A model generated the notes under the pieces. It was not told where the DNA came from, made no database searches, and worked only from the letters and a program-made list of their open reading frames with translations. This document shows positions 14,760 through 26,482 of a DNA stretch of 37,884 bases, in pieces; position 1 is the first letter of the stretch, and each line of letters opens with the position of its first letter. Position numbers and translations under genes: made by a program. Source of the stretch: Acidobacteriota bacterium (GTDB taxonomy: Bacteria > Acidobacteriota > Terriglobia > Acidiferrales > UBA7541); the NCBI GenBank assembly GCA_003224235.1, contig QHYU01000160.1, positions 1 to 37,884 on the forward strand, in the 5' to 3' direction.

Positions 14760-15872
14760 ATGGAATTCAGCGTAAAAAAGTTTGATCTGCTTGAAGAGCT
14801 CTCCTTGACGCAAGGTGTGGTCGAGCGGAAGACCACCATCCCTATCCTATCGAACCTGCTCTGCGAGGCGAAGGGTAACCGCCTGACGATCACCGCCACC
14901 GACCTGGAACTGAGCATCCGCACCGGGTGCGAAGCCAAGGTGAAGAAAGAGGGCTCCGGCACCATCCCGGCCAAAAAGCTGCTCGAGCTGGTGCGCTTGC
15001 TGCCGGAAGAGGAGATTCGCTTCAAGCTGCTCGAGAACCACTGGGTAGAAATTGTCTGCGATCGCAAGAAATACAAGATGGTGGGAATGTCCAAAGACAA
15101 TTTCCCCGCCCTCCCGGCCTTTCCCCACCCGCTGGTGACGATTCCCGCGAAGGTCCTGAGTTCGCTTATCGCACGAACCCAGTTTGCCATCTCGATGGAG
15201 GAGTCGCGCTATACCTTGAACGGCGGTTTGTTGATCCTGAAACCCGATCTGTTGGCGATGGTGGCTACCGACGGACACCGGCTGGCGTTGGTGGAAACGG
15301 ATCACAAACTTGCCGGGCTGAATAGCGAAGCGCGCGTGCTGGTTCCCAAGAAGGCCATGGTCGAGGTCCAGCGGCTTGCCGCCAACGCCGGGGAAGACGC
15401 CCAGATTGAGTTTGCCCGTGATGACAATCACCTCTTCTTCCAGGTTGGCCCGCGCTTGCTGATCTCGCGCATGCTCACCGGCCAGTTCCCCAACTACGAA
15501 GCCGTCCTGCCGCGCGAGAATAAAAAGACCGTGGTGCTCGAGCGCAACGAGTTGAACGACGCTGTACGGCGAGTGTCGCAGCTCGCCGACCAGCGCTCCC
15601 ACGTCGTGAAGTTCGCCGTGGCCACCGACGGCGTGGAGATTTCCGCTTCCAGCCCCGAGTATGGCGAGGCCAAGGAAACCATCGACAAGGAATACAAAGG
15701 CGACCCGCTCTCGATCGGCTTCAACGCGCAGTACTTGCTCGATTTTCTGAGCGCCGCGGCCGAAGGGCCGATCAGCATTGAACTCAAGGACGAGCAGTCC
15801 GCTGGCCAGATGCGTCCCCTCGCCGACGATCAGTACCGCTACCGATACGTCATCATGCCCATGCGGATTTAG
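14760..15872 (+). CDS. dnaN: DNA polymerase III sliding clamp (beta subunit)
   Basis: The 370-residue protein is the beta clamp, a ring-shaped dimer that tethers Pol III to DNA. The three topologically equal domains can be followed: MEFSVKKFDLLEELSLTQGVV at the start, LARTQFAISMEESRYTLNGG-like IARTQFAISMEESRYTLNGG in domain 2, and QSRHVVKFAV-like RSHVVKFAVATDGVEISA in domain 3, ending in the conserved YRYVIMPMRI that forms the protein-binding cleft. The Shine-Dalgarno AGAGGA lies about 8 nt before the ATG. It is transcribed away from oriC. recF, its usual follower, is not here. Confidence 0.97.
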   Translation: MEFSVKKFDLLEELSLTQGVVERKTTIPILSNLLCEAKGNRLTITATDLELSIRTGCEAKVKKEGSGTIPAKKLLELVRLLPEEEIRFKLLENHWVEIVCDRKKYKMVGMSKDNFPALPAFPHPLVTIPAKVLSSLIARTQFAISMEESRYTLNGGLLILKPDLLAMVATDGHRLALVETDHKLAGLNSEARVLVPKKAMVEVQRLAANAGEDAQIEFARDDNHLFFQVGPRLLISRMLTGQFPNYEAVLPRENKKTVVLERNELNDAVRRVSQLADQRSHVVKFAVATDGVEISASSPEYGEAKETIDKEYKGDPLSIGFNAQYLLDFLSAAAEGPISIELKDEQSAGQMRPLADDQYRYRYVIMPMRI

Positions 15873-16097
15873 CTGCGGCCGGCAGCATGGGGCTTCGGCC
15901 GAGTCTTCCCAGGGGCGGATTTTGGTGCGAATGCAGGGGTGATAGTTATACGGCGCTACAGCTTCTTTGGCTTAAAGCGAGAGCCAAAATACGCCTTCCT
16001 TCTGCTGCCATAGTGCCGGCGCGGCCACGCCCTCGGCTTGCCACGTAACCTGCTGAATTCAAAAGTGATATTTGTTGGAAAATGATCGCAACCGGTC

Positions 16098-16126
16098 TTG
16101 AGAATGGGCCGGTACTCAGGTACAAT
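16098..16126 (+). promoter_or_regulatory. gyrB promoter
   Basis: TTGAGA (16098-16103) and TACAAT (16121-16126) have the optimal 17-nt spacing. Transcription from about 16133 would give gyrB a long leader of about 280 nt. Confidence 0.6.
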
Positions 16127-16246
16127 TATCCTCGTCAGGAAGAGGTTCGGTTTCCTCCAGAACGGCACGTCGGCCAGCCTCCCAGCGGCCTAGAAATGCT
16201 TGCCCGCGCCAGAGCAAGCGCGCCGCTCGAGCCTGGAAGAAAATAG

Positions 16247-18832
<2,586 letters not shown>

Positions 18833-18899
18833 CGCAGCCTCGTAGCGCCGCCCTCTGGCCGGCCGTTTTTCCGCGCACTGCCATGCCCTGCTGTACGTT

Positions 18900-19193
18900 A
18901 TGAGCGCGGGCGACGAAATGATTTATCAACTGAGCTGGAAGATTCTGCCAGGGCTGCGGGGACTATCGTGCTCCGAGTTTCGCGCGGTGGCGACAGCCAC
19001 GCCGGATCATGAACAGGGTGTGGCGGTGGAACTGGCCGAGGCCGAACGGGACGCGCTGCTGCGGCAGCTCGAAGAGCATTTTGGCCCGCTGCGGTACTCC
19101 AACAACGCGGGTGCATTTGAAGCAGTGAAAACCTACGTGCTGGAGTGGACCGCATGGCGGGCGAGGAATCTCTTGGAGAGAGGACTCACTTAG
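18900..19193 (+). CDS. small hypothetical protein between gyrB and gyrA
   Basis: This 97-residue acidic cytosolic protein (MIYQLSWKILPGLRGL, VAVELAEAERDALLRQLEEHFG) has no recognised domain. It lies on the same strand between gyrB and gyrA, so it is probably part of that transcription unit. Start at 18900 or at the in-frame ATG 18918 (MIYQLSW) is undecided, since neither has a strong Shine-Dalgarno. The last ten codons and the stop lie inside a repeat element (19162-19209), so the native C-terminus has been replaced or extended by repeat insertion. Confidence 0.6.
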   Translation: MSAGDEMIYQLSWKILPGLRGLSCSEFRAVATATPDHEQGVAVELAEAERDALLRQLEEHFGPLRYSNNAGAFEAVKTYVLEWTAWRARNLLERGLT

Positions 19194-19209
19194 TTCGGCA
19201 TGACAGCCG
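19162..19209. repeat. half-copy of the GTCATTCCGAACG repeat family
   Basis: The stretch aligns almost end to end with the right half of the element at 25656-25744 (GAATCTC, GGAGAGA, CTCACTT, GTTCGG and ATGACA in the same order; roughly four of five positions match by eye). It begins inside the 97-residue gene and ends 40 nt before gyrA. Confidence 0.6.
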
Positions 19210-19249
19210 TGGAATCAAGAAGCAGAAGAGCTAGAGGAGCAAAGGACTG

Positions 19250-21793
19250 ATGGCGGACGAGACAAGGCAATCGTTGGTGCCGGTGGACATCGAAGTCGAG
19301 ATGCGCAAGTCGTATCTCGACTACGCGATGAGCGTGATCGTGGCGCGCGCTCTGCCCGACGTGCGCGACGGCCTGAAGCCTGTGCAGCGGCGCATCCTGG
19401 TGGCCATGAACGATCTGGGGCTGGCTTCCAACCGCGGCTTCCGGAAGTGCGCGAAGGTCTGCGGCGACACCTCTGGCAACTATCACCCGCACGGCGAGGC
19501 GGTGATCTACCCCGCTCTGGTACGCCTGGCGCAGGACTTCAGCATGCGCTATCCGCTGATCGACGGACAGGGCAACTTCGGCTCGGTGGACGGCGATCCC
19601 CCGGCGGCAATGCGCTACACCGAGGTGCGCCTGACCCGCATCGCTGAAGAGTTGCTGGCGGATCTGGAGAAGGAAACCGTCGATTTCGTTCCGAACTTCG
19701 ACCAGACGCGCGTGGAGCCCGTCGTGCTTCCCTCGCGCATCCCGAACCTGCTGGTCAATGGTGCCTCCGGCATCGCTGTCGGGATGGCCACCAACATCCC
19801 GCCGCACAACATAAAAGAAGTGATCGATGCCGCGATCTTGCTGATCGAAAAGCCCGACGCCTCGCTGAAGGAAGTGATGAAGCTCGTGCCGGGGCCCGAC
19901 TTCCCAACCGGCGGCTACATCGCCGGGCGCGAGGGCATCGAGGAGGCCTACCGAATCGGCCGCGGCACTTTCCAGATGCGCGCCAAGGCCGCCATCGAGC
20001 AGATCGGCAAAGACCGCGAGAACATTGTCATCACCGAGATCCCCTACCAGGTGAACAAGGCCAGGCTGATCGAGCGCATCGCCGAGCTGGTGCAGACGAA
20101 GAAGCTCGATGGCATCGCCGACATCCGCGATGAATCCGACCGCGAGGGCATGCGCATCGTCATCGAGGTGAAGCGCGGCGAAGAAAGCAAGCTCATCCTG
20201 AACAATCTCTACAAACATACGCAGATGCAGGAGTCGTTCGGGATGATCCTGCTGGCGATCGTGGCCGGCCAGCCCCGCGAGCTGGGCCTGCTGCCTCTGC
20301 TGCGCCTGTTCATCGAGCACCGCGTCGAGGTGGTGCGCCGCCGCTCGCAATTCGAGCTGCGCAAGGCCGAAGAGCGGGAGCACATCCTGCTCGGCTTCAA
20401 GAAGGCGCTCGAGCACCTCGATGAGGTGATCAAGCTCATCCGCCACAGCAAGGCGCCCAAAGAGGCCCGCGAAGGCTTGATGACCACCTGGAAGTTCACC
20501 GAGCGCCAGGCCCAGGCCATCCTGGACCTGCAACTCCACCGCCTGACCCAGATGGAGCGGGAAAAGATCCTGGAAGAACTGAAAGAGATCCAGGCGCGCA
20601 TCGCCGACCTGAAAGAAATCCTGGCCAGCGAGAAAAAGCTGAAGGGCGTGATTATCGCCGAACTCCGCGAGGTGGCCAAGCAGTATGGCGACGCGCGGCG
20701 CACGCAGATCGTTGAGCACGTGGAAGAGATCAAACTCGAAGACCTGATCGCCGACGTGGATATGGCCATCACCGTCAGCCACGCTGGCTATATCAAGCGC
20801 ACCCCGGTGGACGTCTATCGCCACCAGTCGCGCGGCGGCAAGGGCCGCATCGGCGCCAGGACCCGCGAAGAAGACTTCGTCGAGCACCTCTTCATCGCCT
20901 CAGCGCACAGCTACATCCTGCTCTTTACCTCAAAGGGCCGCATCTATTGGCTGAAGGTGTACGAAATCCCCGAGGCTGCCGCAGCGACCCGCGGCAAGGC
21001 CATCACCAGCCTGGTGAAGTTCCAAGAGGGCGAGACGCTGACCGCCGTGGTACCGGCGCGTAACCTGGAAGAGACCGGCCGCTACGTTTTCCTGGCCACG
21101 CGCACCGGCACTGTGAAGAAAAGCGAACTGGCCGAGTTCAGCAACCCGCGGCCCTCGGGCATCATTGCCATCAACCTCGAAGCTAACGATGCGCTGATCG
21201 GCGCCAAGCTGACCGACGGCAAGCAGATGATCTTTCTCGCCAGCCACGAGGGCCAGGCCATCCTGTTCCGCGAGACCGAAGTGCGCGCCATGGGCCGCCA
21301 GGCTGGCGGCGTGATCGGCATGGATCTGGCCAAGGGCGACTACGTGGTGAGCATGGACGCGGTGCAGCCCGACTTTGAGATCATCCGCAAAGAGCACAAG
21401 AAGGAGACGCAAGACCTCGACGAGCTTGATAATGACGCTATCCGTGACTCGCTCACCTCGCTGATGCTGACGGTCTCGGACAAGGGTTATGGCAAGCGCA
21501 CGCCGCTCGCCGAATACCGCATCACCTCGCGCGGGGGCAAGGGCGTCATCAATCTGAAAACCACCGAACGAAACGGCTCCGTGGTAGCCGCGCTCCAGGT
21601 GACCGAAGAGTCTGACGTGATGATCATCACCGAGCACGGCAAGGTGATTCGCGTTCACGCGAATGAAATCCGCGAGGCCGGCCGCTCGACCCAAGGCGTT
21701 CGGCTGCTGCGCCTGGAAGAGGACGACTCCATCGCCGCCGCGGCGGCCATCCTCGAAGAAGAAAACGGCGAAAAAGAACCGGCGAAGAGCTAA
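19250..21793 (+). CDS. gyrA: DNA gyrase subunit A
   Basis: The 847-residue subunit breaks and rejoins DNA. The winged-helix region has [15 protein letters not shown], and the catalytic tyrosine is Y123 in [10 protein letters not shown]. The quinolone pocket reads [10 protein letters not shown], with Ala84 and Pro88 at the positions of E. coli Ser83 and Asp87. The C-terminal beta-pinwheel begins with QSRGGKG, one residue off the GyrA-box consensus QRRGGKG, and has a second SRGGKG near its end. A Glu/Lys-rich tail follows. Shine-Dalgarno GAGGAG precedes the ATG by about 12 nt. The gyrA rather than parC identity rests on the gyrB neighbourhood and the near-complete box. Confidence 0.95.
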   Translation: MADETRQSLVPVDIEVEMRKSYLDYAMSVIVARALPDVRDGLKPVQRRILVAMNDLGLASNRGFRKCAKVCGDTSGNYHPHGEAVIYPALVRLAQDFSMRYPLIDGQGNFGSVDGDPPAAMRYTEVRLTRIAEELLADLEKETVDFVPNFDQTRVEPVVLPSRIPNLLVNGASGIAVGMATNIPPHNIKEVIDAAILLIEKPDASLKEVMKLVPGPDFPTGGYIAGREGIEEAYRIGRGTFQMRAKAAIEQIGKDRENIVITEIPYQVNKARLIERIAELVQTKKLDGIADIRDESDREGMRIVIEVKRGEESKLILNNLYKHTQMQESFGMILLAIVAGQPRELGLLPLLRLFIEHRVEVVRRRSQFELRKAEEREHILLGFKKALEHLDEVIKLIRHSKAPKEAREGLMTTWKFTERQAQAILDLQLHRLTQMEREKILEELKEIQARIADLKEILASEKKLKGVIIAELREVAKQYGDARRTQIVEHVEEIKLEDLIADVDMAITVSHAGYIKRTPVDVYRHQSRGGKGRIGARTREEDFVEHLFIASAHSYILLFTSKGRIYWLKVYEIPEAAAATRGKAITSLVKFQEGETLTAVVPARNLEETGRYVFLATRTGTVKKSELAEFSNPRPSGIIAINLEANDALIGAKLTDGKQMIFLASHEGQAILFRETEVRAMGRQAGGVIGMDLAKGDYVVSMDAVQPDFEIIRKEHKKETQDLDELDNDAIRDSLTSLMLTVSDKGYGKRTPLAEYRITSRGGKGVINLKTTERNGSVVAALQVTEESDVMIITEHGKVIRVHANEIREAGRSTQGVRLLRLEEDDSIAAAAAILEEENGEKEPAKS

Positions 21794-21853
21794 CCTAGTT
21801 CACGGCTGAACGGAATGACAGCGAGCCTAAGGGTCGCTGCCGCTGCTAGGTAG

Positions 21854-21876
21854 CCGGGCCAGCAGCCGAGGCCCGG
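21854..21876 (+). promoter_or_regulatory. hairpin before the VOC-protein gene
   Basis: CCGGGCC (21854-21860) and GGCCCGG (21870-21876) form a perfect 7-bp stem with a 9-nt loop directly before the Shine-Dalgarno of the next gene. There is no T-tract. It may separate that gene from gyrA transcription or affect its translation. Confidence 0.4.
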
Positions 21877-21887
21877 TTGGAGAGAGG

Positions 21888-22244
21888 ATGATGGCGCCCA
21901 AGCTAGCCTACATAATCAAGTTCGTACCGGACATGGATCGCGCTGTGCACTTCTACCGCGAGACGCTGGGCCTGCCGCTGAAGTTTCAGTCGCCCGGCTG
22001 GAGCGAATTTCTCACCGGCGAAACTACTCTCGCACTGCATGCCGCTGACGCCGACCACCCCGCGGGCCAAATGCGCTTGGGCTTCCGCGTGCCGGACTTG
22101 AGGGCGTTCTGCGCCGAGATGGCCGCCAAGGGCATGCAGTTCACGATGCCGCCTACCATGCAGTTCGGCGTGCTGATGGCTCAGTTCATGGACTCGGAAG
22201 GCACCGAGGTCAGCATCAGCGGAGATTCGACGCAAAGCTCTTGA
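21888..22244 (+). CDS. VOC-fold (glyoxalase/bleomycin-resistance type) protein
   Basis: This 118-residue single-module protein shows the vicinal-oxygen-chelate fold: LAYIIKFVPDMDRAVHFYRETLGLPL, then TLALHAAD, LGFRVPDLRAFCAEMAAKG and FMDSEGTEVSISG. Candidate metal ligands are His in TLALH and Glu in TEVSI; the first-strand position is Tyr/Ile and so may not be a ligand. Such modules serve as glyoxalases, dioxygenases or antibiotic-binding proteins, and the substrate cannot be told here. Two in-frame ATGs (21888, 21891) follow GGAGAG; the second has the better spacing. It is convergent with pheT. Confidence 0.82.
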   Translation: MMAPKLAYIIKFVPDMDRAVHFYRETLGLPLKFQSPGWSEFLTGETTLALHAADADHPAGQMRLGFRVPDLRAFCAEMAAKGMQFTMPPTMQFGVLMAQFMDSEGTEVSISGDSTQSS

Positions 22245-22296
22245 TGGAGGGCCGGCCAGACCCTTCCGCTGGGCGAGCATCGGCGATGGCCGCGGT

Positions 22297-24396
22297 TCAG
22301 GTGGCGCGGAGGGCGGCGCCTAGGCGCGACTCGAGCGCGGCCACGATGCGGCCGCTGAAATCGGTCAGTTGCGCTTCGGTGAGTGTTGCATCGTGGCTCT
22401 GAAAGGTGACGCGCACCAGCAAGGAATATTTTCCCTCAGGAATGTGGCCGCCGCGATACACGTCCACGGCCTCGACGTCAGTGAGTTCGGTGATGCCGAG
22501 CGACCGAATCACCTCGACGACCTCCTCGAAGGGCGTGCCGTCGGCCAGGAGCAGCGAGAAGTCGCGCTCGACTGCCGGGAAGCGAGGCAGCGGCGCATAC
22601 CGCATAGCTGCTCGCGCCTGTCTATAAGCCGCATAAAGGTCGTCGAGTTGCAGCTCGGCGACGAAGACATCTTGTCGCAACTTTAGACGCTCCGCGACGC
22701 GCCGCGCCAGTTGCCCCGCGCAGCCGATGGGGGTTCCATCTGCTTTCGCGGCGGCGTGTGAGAGCGCAAACTTCCCCGCGCGCGCCGGATGGAGCCATGC
22801 CGGCGCGCCTCCCTCCCAGCGCAAACCACCGGCCAGAGCGGCGACCTGGTCGAGATCGCCTTTAATGTCGGCGAAGGCATACTCGCGCGCCGTTTCGTGC
22901 ACGCCCTTCTCGCGCGCCTCGCCGGTCGCGCCGAGGGTGAGGACGCGGGTCTCGAGCGGCTCCGCGCCTCGGAGTCGGTAGGTTCGGCCCATTTCAAACA
23001 GCCGCAAATTGCGCTGGCCGTGATTCAGATTCCATTCCAGCGCGCCGGCCATGGTGACCACGCCCGAGGTGCGCAAGACGGAAGCGTCTTCGGCCAGCGG
23101 ATTCACCATGCGCGCCGGCACAATTCCTTCGGCACGGAAGATGGCGTCCCTTTCTGGATCCACCAGCGGAATAGTGATGATTTCCTGATAGCCCAAGCCA
23201 ATCAAGCGTTCGCGCAGGCGGTCTTCAGCCTCCGCGTGCTCCAAGCGCGCCGCTGGCTGCTTGGCCGCAGGCAGCCGCGCGGGAAACTTGTCGAAGCCGT
23301 AGTGGCGCGCCACTTCTTCCACCAGGTCGATTTCGCGCGACACATCCTGCCTCCAGGAAGGTCTGCGGCACTCCCAGGCGGCCATCAGCGAGCCACTGCT
23401 GCCGCGGGTGCCGTCCACGCGCTCCGGCGCAAAGCCCAGAGCGCTCAGAATTGCTTCGATCTCTTGGTCAGGCACATCGGCGCCCATCACGCGTAGTAAT
23501 TCTCTGCGCGTCAGCTCGATCTTCTGCGGCTCGCGACGCCCGGGATAGACGTCCACCGCGCCACCGAGGAGCTCGCCGCCGGCGAGTTGCAGGATCAGCT
23601 CGGCGCATCGCCGTGAGGCCAATTCCGCCATTTCCGGGTCGGCACCGCGCTCGAAGCGTGTCGAGGCCTCGGTGCGCAGGCCCAACGTTTTTGAGGTGCG
23701 TCGAATCGAAATGGGATTAAACCATGCCGCCTCGAGCAGCACGTTCTTGCTCGAAAAGCTGATCTCCGTCTCCGCGCCGCCCATGATCCCGCCAATGGCT
23801 ACCGCGCGCGCGCCGTCGGCGATCACGCACATCTCGGGCTCGAGCGCGCGTTCGAGGCCATCAAGCGTGCGCATCTTTTCTCCAGCTTGCGCCCGCCGGA
23901 CGAGGATGCGCCGCTCCACGAGCGTATTGAAATCGAAGGCGTGGGTCGGATGGCCCAACTCGAACATAACGTAGTTGGTGGCATCCACAACGTTGTTGAT
24001 CGAGGCCTGTCCCAGCGCCTCGAGGAGCTGCCGCAGCCAATCGGGCGAGGGCGCCACTCTTACCCCGCGAATCAGCCGCGCGGTGTAGCGCCCGCACAGC
24101 TCGGGACATTCGATTTCGACACGCGTGACGCGCTCGACTTTCTCCGTCGCTTCCTTCACCTGCGGCGCGACCCGCTTCAGCCGCAGCCGGTAGAGCGCCG
24201 CCACCTCGCGCGCGATGCCGTAGTGCCCCAGGCAGTCGGGACGGTTGGTGGTCAGGTCGGCGTCGAGCAGCGGCCCCGCATGCGAATCCTCGATGGCGTC
24301 AATCCCGATGCCCGCCATCGAAAGACGCGCGCGCAGCTCTTCGGGCGGCGCCGTGAAGTCGATGAACTCCTTCAGCCAGTTGTAGAGAATCTTCAT
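22297..24396 (-). CDS. pheT: phenylalanyl-tRNA synthetase beta subunit, short form
   Basis: The 699-residue subunit begins MKILYNWLKEFIDF and passes directly from MAGIGIDAIED to LLDADLTTNRPDCLG. The EMAP/OB tRNA-binding domain of about 100 residues that usually sits between these motifs (residues 40-150 in E. coli PheT) is absent. The B3/B4 editing domain (GGIMGGAETEISFSSKNVLLE), B5 domain (RRELLRVMGADVPDQEI), synthetase-like core and C-terminal FDX-ACB domain (PLPRFPAVERDFSLLL) are all present. With PheS it forms the (alpha-beta)2 enzyme that charges tRNA-Phe. It follows pheS by 25 nt. The Shine-Dalgarno GGGAGGAAG is rather far (about 12 nt) from the ATG. Confidence 0.95.
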   Translation of the reverse strand: MKILYNWLKEFIDFTAPPEELRARLSMAGIGIDAIEDSHAGPLLDADLTTNRPDCLGHYGIAREVAALYRLRLKRVAPQVKEATEKVERVTRVEIECPELCGRYTARLIRGVRVAPSPDWLRQLLEALGQASINNVVDATNYVMFELGHPTHAFDFNTLVERRILVRRAQAGEKMRTLDGLERALEPEMCVIADGARAVAIGGIMGGAETEISFSSKNVLLEAAWFNPISIRRTSKTLGLRTEASTRFERGADPEMAELASRRCAELILQLAGGELLGGAVDVYPGRREPQKIELTRRELLRVMGADVPDQEIEAILSALGFAPERVDGTRGSSGSLMAAWECRRPSWRQDVSREIDLVEEVARHYGFDKFPARLPAAKQPAARLEHAEAEDRLRERLIGLGYQEIITIPLVDPERDAIFRAEGIVPARMVNPLAEDASVLRTSGVVTMAGALEWNLNHGQRNLRLFEMGRTYRLRGAEPLETRVLTLGATGEAREKGVHETAREYAFADIKGDLDQVAALAGGLRWEGGAPAWLHPARAGKFALSHAAAKADGTPIGCAGQLARRVAERLKLRQDVFVAELQLDDLYAAYRQARAAMRYAPLPRFPAVERDFSLLLADGTPFEEVVEVIRSLGITELTDVEAVDVYRGGHIPEGKYSLLVRVTFQSHDATLTEAQLTDFSGRIVAALESRLGAALRAT

Positions 24397-24421
24397 CGTG
24401 AGGTCACTTCCTCCCGAGCCG

Positions 24422-25531
24422 TTACGGGAACTGGCGCAGGAAGCGCACGTCGTTCTGGAAGAAGAGCTGGATATCGCTGATGCCGTATTTCCGCATGGCG
24501 AAACGCTCGACGCCCATGCCGAAGGCGAAGCCGGAAAGTTGCTTGGCGTCGTAGTTCACGAAGCCATAGACGGCTGGGTCCACCATGCCGGCGCCGAACA
24601 GCTCAATCCAGCCGGAGAACTTGCAGACGCGGCAGCCGCTGCCGCCGCACACGTGGCAGCTAGCGTCTACTTCAGTCGAGGGTTCGGTGAACGGGAAGTA
24701 GCTGGACCGCAGGCGCGTCTTGACCTGGGGCCCGAAAAACTGGCTGACGAAGTATTCGACGGTGCCCTTGAAATCGCAGAAGGTGATGTCGGTGTCGACC
24801 GCGAGGCCTTCGATCTGGTGGAACGCGAAGGCGTGGGTGGAGTCGGGGTTGTCGCGGCGATAGACCCTTCCCGGCACAATGATGCGCACCGGCGGCTGCT
24901 GGCTTTCCATCACGTGTATCTGCATCGGGGAGGTATGCGTGCGCAGCAGGCGCGGCGGCGCACCGGCGGGCAAGTCAAGATAAAACGTGTCCATGGTGTC
25001 GCGCGCGGGATGGTGCTCAGGGATGTTGAGCGCCTCGAAGTTGTAGTAGGGCGTCTCGATTTCCGGGCCTTCGACCACCGTGTAGCCGAGCGAGAGGAAG
25101 ATGCGGGCGATTTCCTGGAAGGTTTGCTGGATCAGGTGATGTGTGCCAATGGGCCGCCGCACGCCCGGCAGCGAGAGGTCCACGCGCTCGCGCGCCGTCG
25201 CCTCCCGTTCGGCCGATGCTTCCACGGCGGCGCGGCGCGCTTCGACGACGGCTTCGACGTGCGCGCGCAGCTCATTGAGCGCTTGCCCAACCGCGCGCTT
25301 CAGCTCCGGCGGCGCCGGCTTTAACCAGTTGTCGGTGATGTGCGCGAGGACGCCGGACTTACGCCCCAGCCAGGCGTCGCGGAACTCCTTCCAGAGCGCT
25401 TCATCGTTTACGGCCGCGGCATCGCGGTCGAATTCCGCGCGCAGTTCAGCGAAAAGTGGAGGCACTTGGGCGTCCCCGCTGACGCCAAGCTCCGCAAGTG
25501 TCTGCAAGACGTTGCTGGTCTTCGTGGTCAT
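24422..25531 (-). CDS. pheS: phenylalanyl-tRNA synthetase alpha subunit
   Basis: The 369-residue catalytic subunit has an N-terminal coiled-coil region that binds tRNA and a class II core. The core shows motif 1 (GYTVVEGPEIETPYYNFEAL), motif 2 (LRTHTSPMQIHVM, GRVYRRDNPDSTHAFAFHQIEGL) and motif 3 (AFGMGVERFAMRKYGI). The short CHVCGGSGCRVCK cysteine stretch is usual for this subunit group. Start at 25531 is supported by GTGAGG and by matching family length. It is co-oriented with rplT upstream and pheT downstream; a palindromic repeat lies between it and rplT. Confidence 0.96.
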   Translation of the reverse strand: MTTKTSNVLQTLAELGVSGDAQVPPLFAELRAEFDRDAAAVNDEALWKEFRDAWLGRKSGVLAHITDNWLKPAPPELKRAVGQALNELRAHVEAVVEARRAAVEASAEREATARERVDLSLPGVRRPIGTHHLIQQTFQEIARIFLSLGYTVVEGPEIETPYYNFEALNIPEHHPARDTMDTFYLDLPAGAPPRLLRTHTSPMQIHVMESQQPPVRIIVPGRVYRRDNPDSTHAFAFHQIEGLAVDTDITFCDFKGTVEYFVSQFFGPQVKTRLRSSYFPFTEPSTEVDASCHVCGGSGCRVCKFSGWIELFGAGMVDPAVYGFVNYDAKQLSGFAFGMGVERFAMRKYGISDIQLFFQNDVRFLRQFP

Positions 25532-25655
25532 CGCCTCACGTTATCGAGTCCTAGGGCCTGAGGGCCGGACTGAGAATGCGGCATCCCGAGGTAAACTCGG
25601 GCAGGTGCCGAGCCCCACGAGACCCTAGGAAAGGCCCAAGATTACACTATTTTGG

Positions 25656-25744
25656 TGTCATTCCGAACGGCAGTCTGGGCCGAAAGGCCCAAGTCATAGC
25701 GAAGAATCTCTCGGAGAGATCCCTCACTTTCGTTCGGGATGACA
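25656..25744. repeat. MITE/REP-like palindromic element between rplT and pheS
   Basis: Terminal arms TGTCATTCCGAACG (25656-25669) and CGTTCGGGATGACA (25731-25744) are inverted repeats (13 of 14). Inside lie GGGCC-GAAA-GGCCC (25677-25690) and ATCTCT-CGG-AGAGAT (25706-25720), so the whole 89 bp folds into a branched palindrome. GTCATTCCGA...GAATCTC...GGATGACA elements are widespread in acidobacterial intergenic DNA. It sits within the ribosomal protein-tRNA synthetase operon and would be part of the mRNA. Confidence 0.7.
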
Positions 25745-25760
25745 ACGGCGGGTGATCGCG

Positions 25761-26126
25761 TTACGCCGTGACGGTGAGGTGCTGCTTGGCAGTTCCAGCG
25801 AGCTGCGCGAACGCGGCCGCATCCTTCACGGCCATATCGGCCAGCACCTTGCGGTCGATCTCCACCCCGCCGGCCTTAAGCCCATGCATGAACTGGCTGT
25901 AGGAAAGGCCGTGCGCGCGCGCTCCCGCGCCGATGCGCTGGATCCACAGCTGGCGGAACTGCCGCTTGCGGTTGCGGCGGTCGCGGTAACTGTATCGCTC
26001 CGCGCGTCCAACGGCCTCCTGGGCGCTCTGGTAGAGTTTGCTTTTGGTGAGGAAGAAACCTTTGGCGCGCTTCAGATATTTTTTCCGACGCGCGCGGCGC
26101 TTGGTTCCGCGTTTGACTCTGGGCAT
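25761..26126 (-). CDS. rplT: 50S ribosomal protein L20
   Basis: The 121-residue, highly basic protein begins [19 protein letters not shown] (the extended tail that threads into 23S rRNA) and continues with the L20 globular helices [20 protein letters not shown] and [14 protein letters not shown]20 is needed early in 50S assembly, and in several bacteria it represses its own operon by binding mRNA. Start at 26126 has AGGAGATAGAGAG upstream. The gap to rpmI is unusually long (356 nt). Confidence 0.97.
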   Translation of the reverse strand: MPRVKRGTKRRARRKKYLKRAKGFFLTKSKLYQSAQEAVGRAERYSYRDRRNRKRQFRQLWIQRIGAGARAHGLSYSQFMHGLKAGGVEIDRKVLADMAVKDAAAFAQLAGTAKQHLTVTA

Positions 26127-26482
26127 CTCTCTATCTCCTGCGGCCCGCGTCTTTAGACGCGGGCGGCCTTCGCTCGGTCATCTCGGGTCTTCCCGGCTAG
26201 CCGGGATGCACAAAAGACCGGGGCTACAAGTCTTAAGGAGACAAACATCGGAGCGGCGCCCGCTCCCACACCCGAAAACTCATTCCAGAACTTCGGGAAG
26301 AACGAGCTGCGACGGATTTGTCTCCGGTGTGACACTTGACGGCTCGCCCGGCTCGCGCCCCATCCCCCAACCAACGGCTTGGGAACGACAAACGCGACTC
26401 GCGCGGAACCTATCGGCCGGCAGGCACCCGTCGCGCGCTGCCTGGCACGACTGAATCTCTCTATAACACCTACGGCGAAGAC
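26127..26482 (-). other. structured rpmI-rplT intergenic region
   Basis: No gene is credible. CCCGCGTCT (26144-26152) / AGACGCGGG (26155-26163) is a perfect 9-bp inverted repeat directly before the rplT Shine-Dalgarno. GGTCTT (26186-26191) and AAGACC (26214-26219) enclose the 14-bp palindrome CCCGGCTAGCCGGG (26192-26205). No T-tract follows either in the minus direction. This may be a leader involved in L20 control or inserted repeat DNA. Confidence 0.45.

Noticed and set aside
15873-16097. recF remnant after dnaN
   Set aside because: No frame shows a Walker A or other RecF motif; nothing supports a pseudogene.
19190-20887. 565-codon open frame antisense to gyrA
   Set aside because: Same shadow effect of high third-position GC opposite a certain gene.
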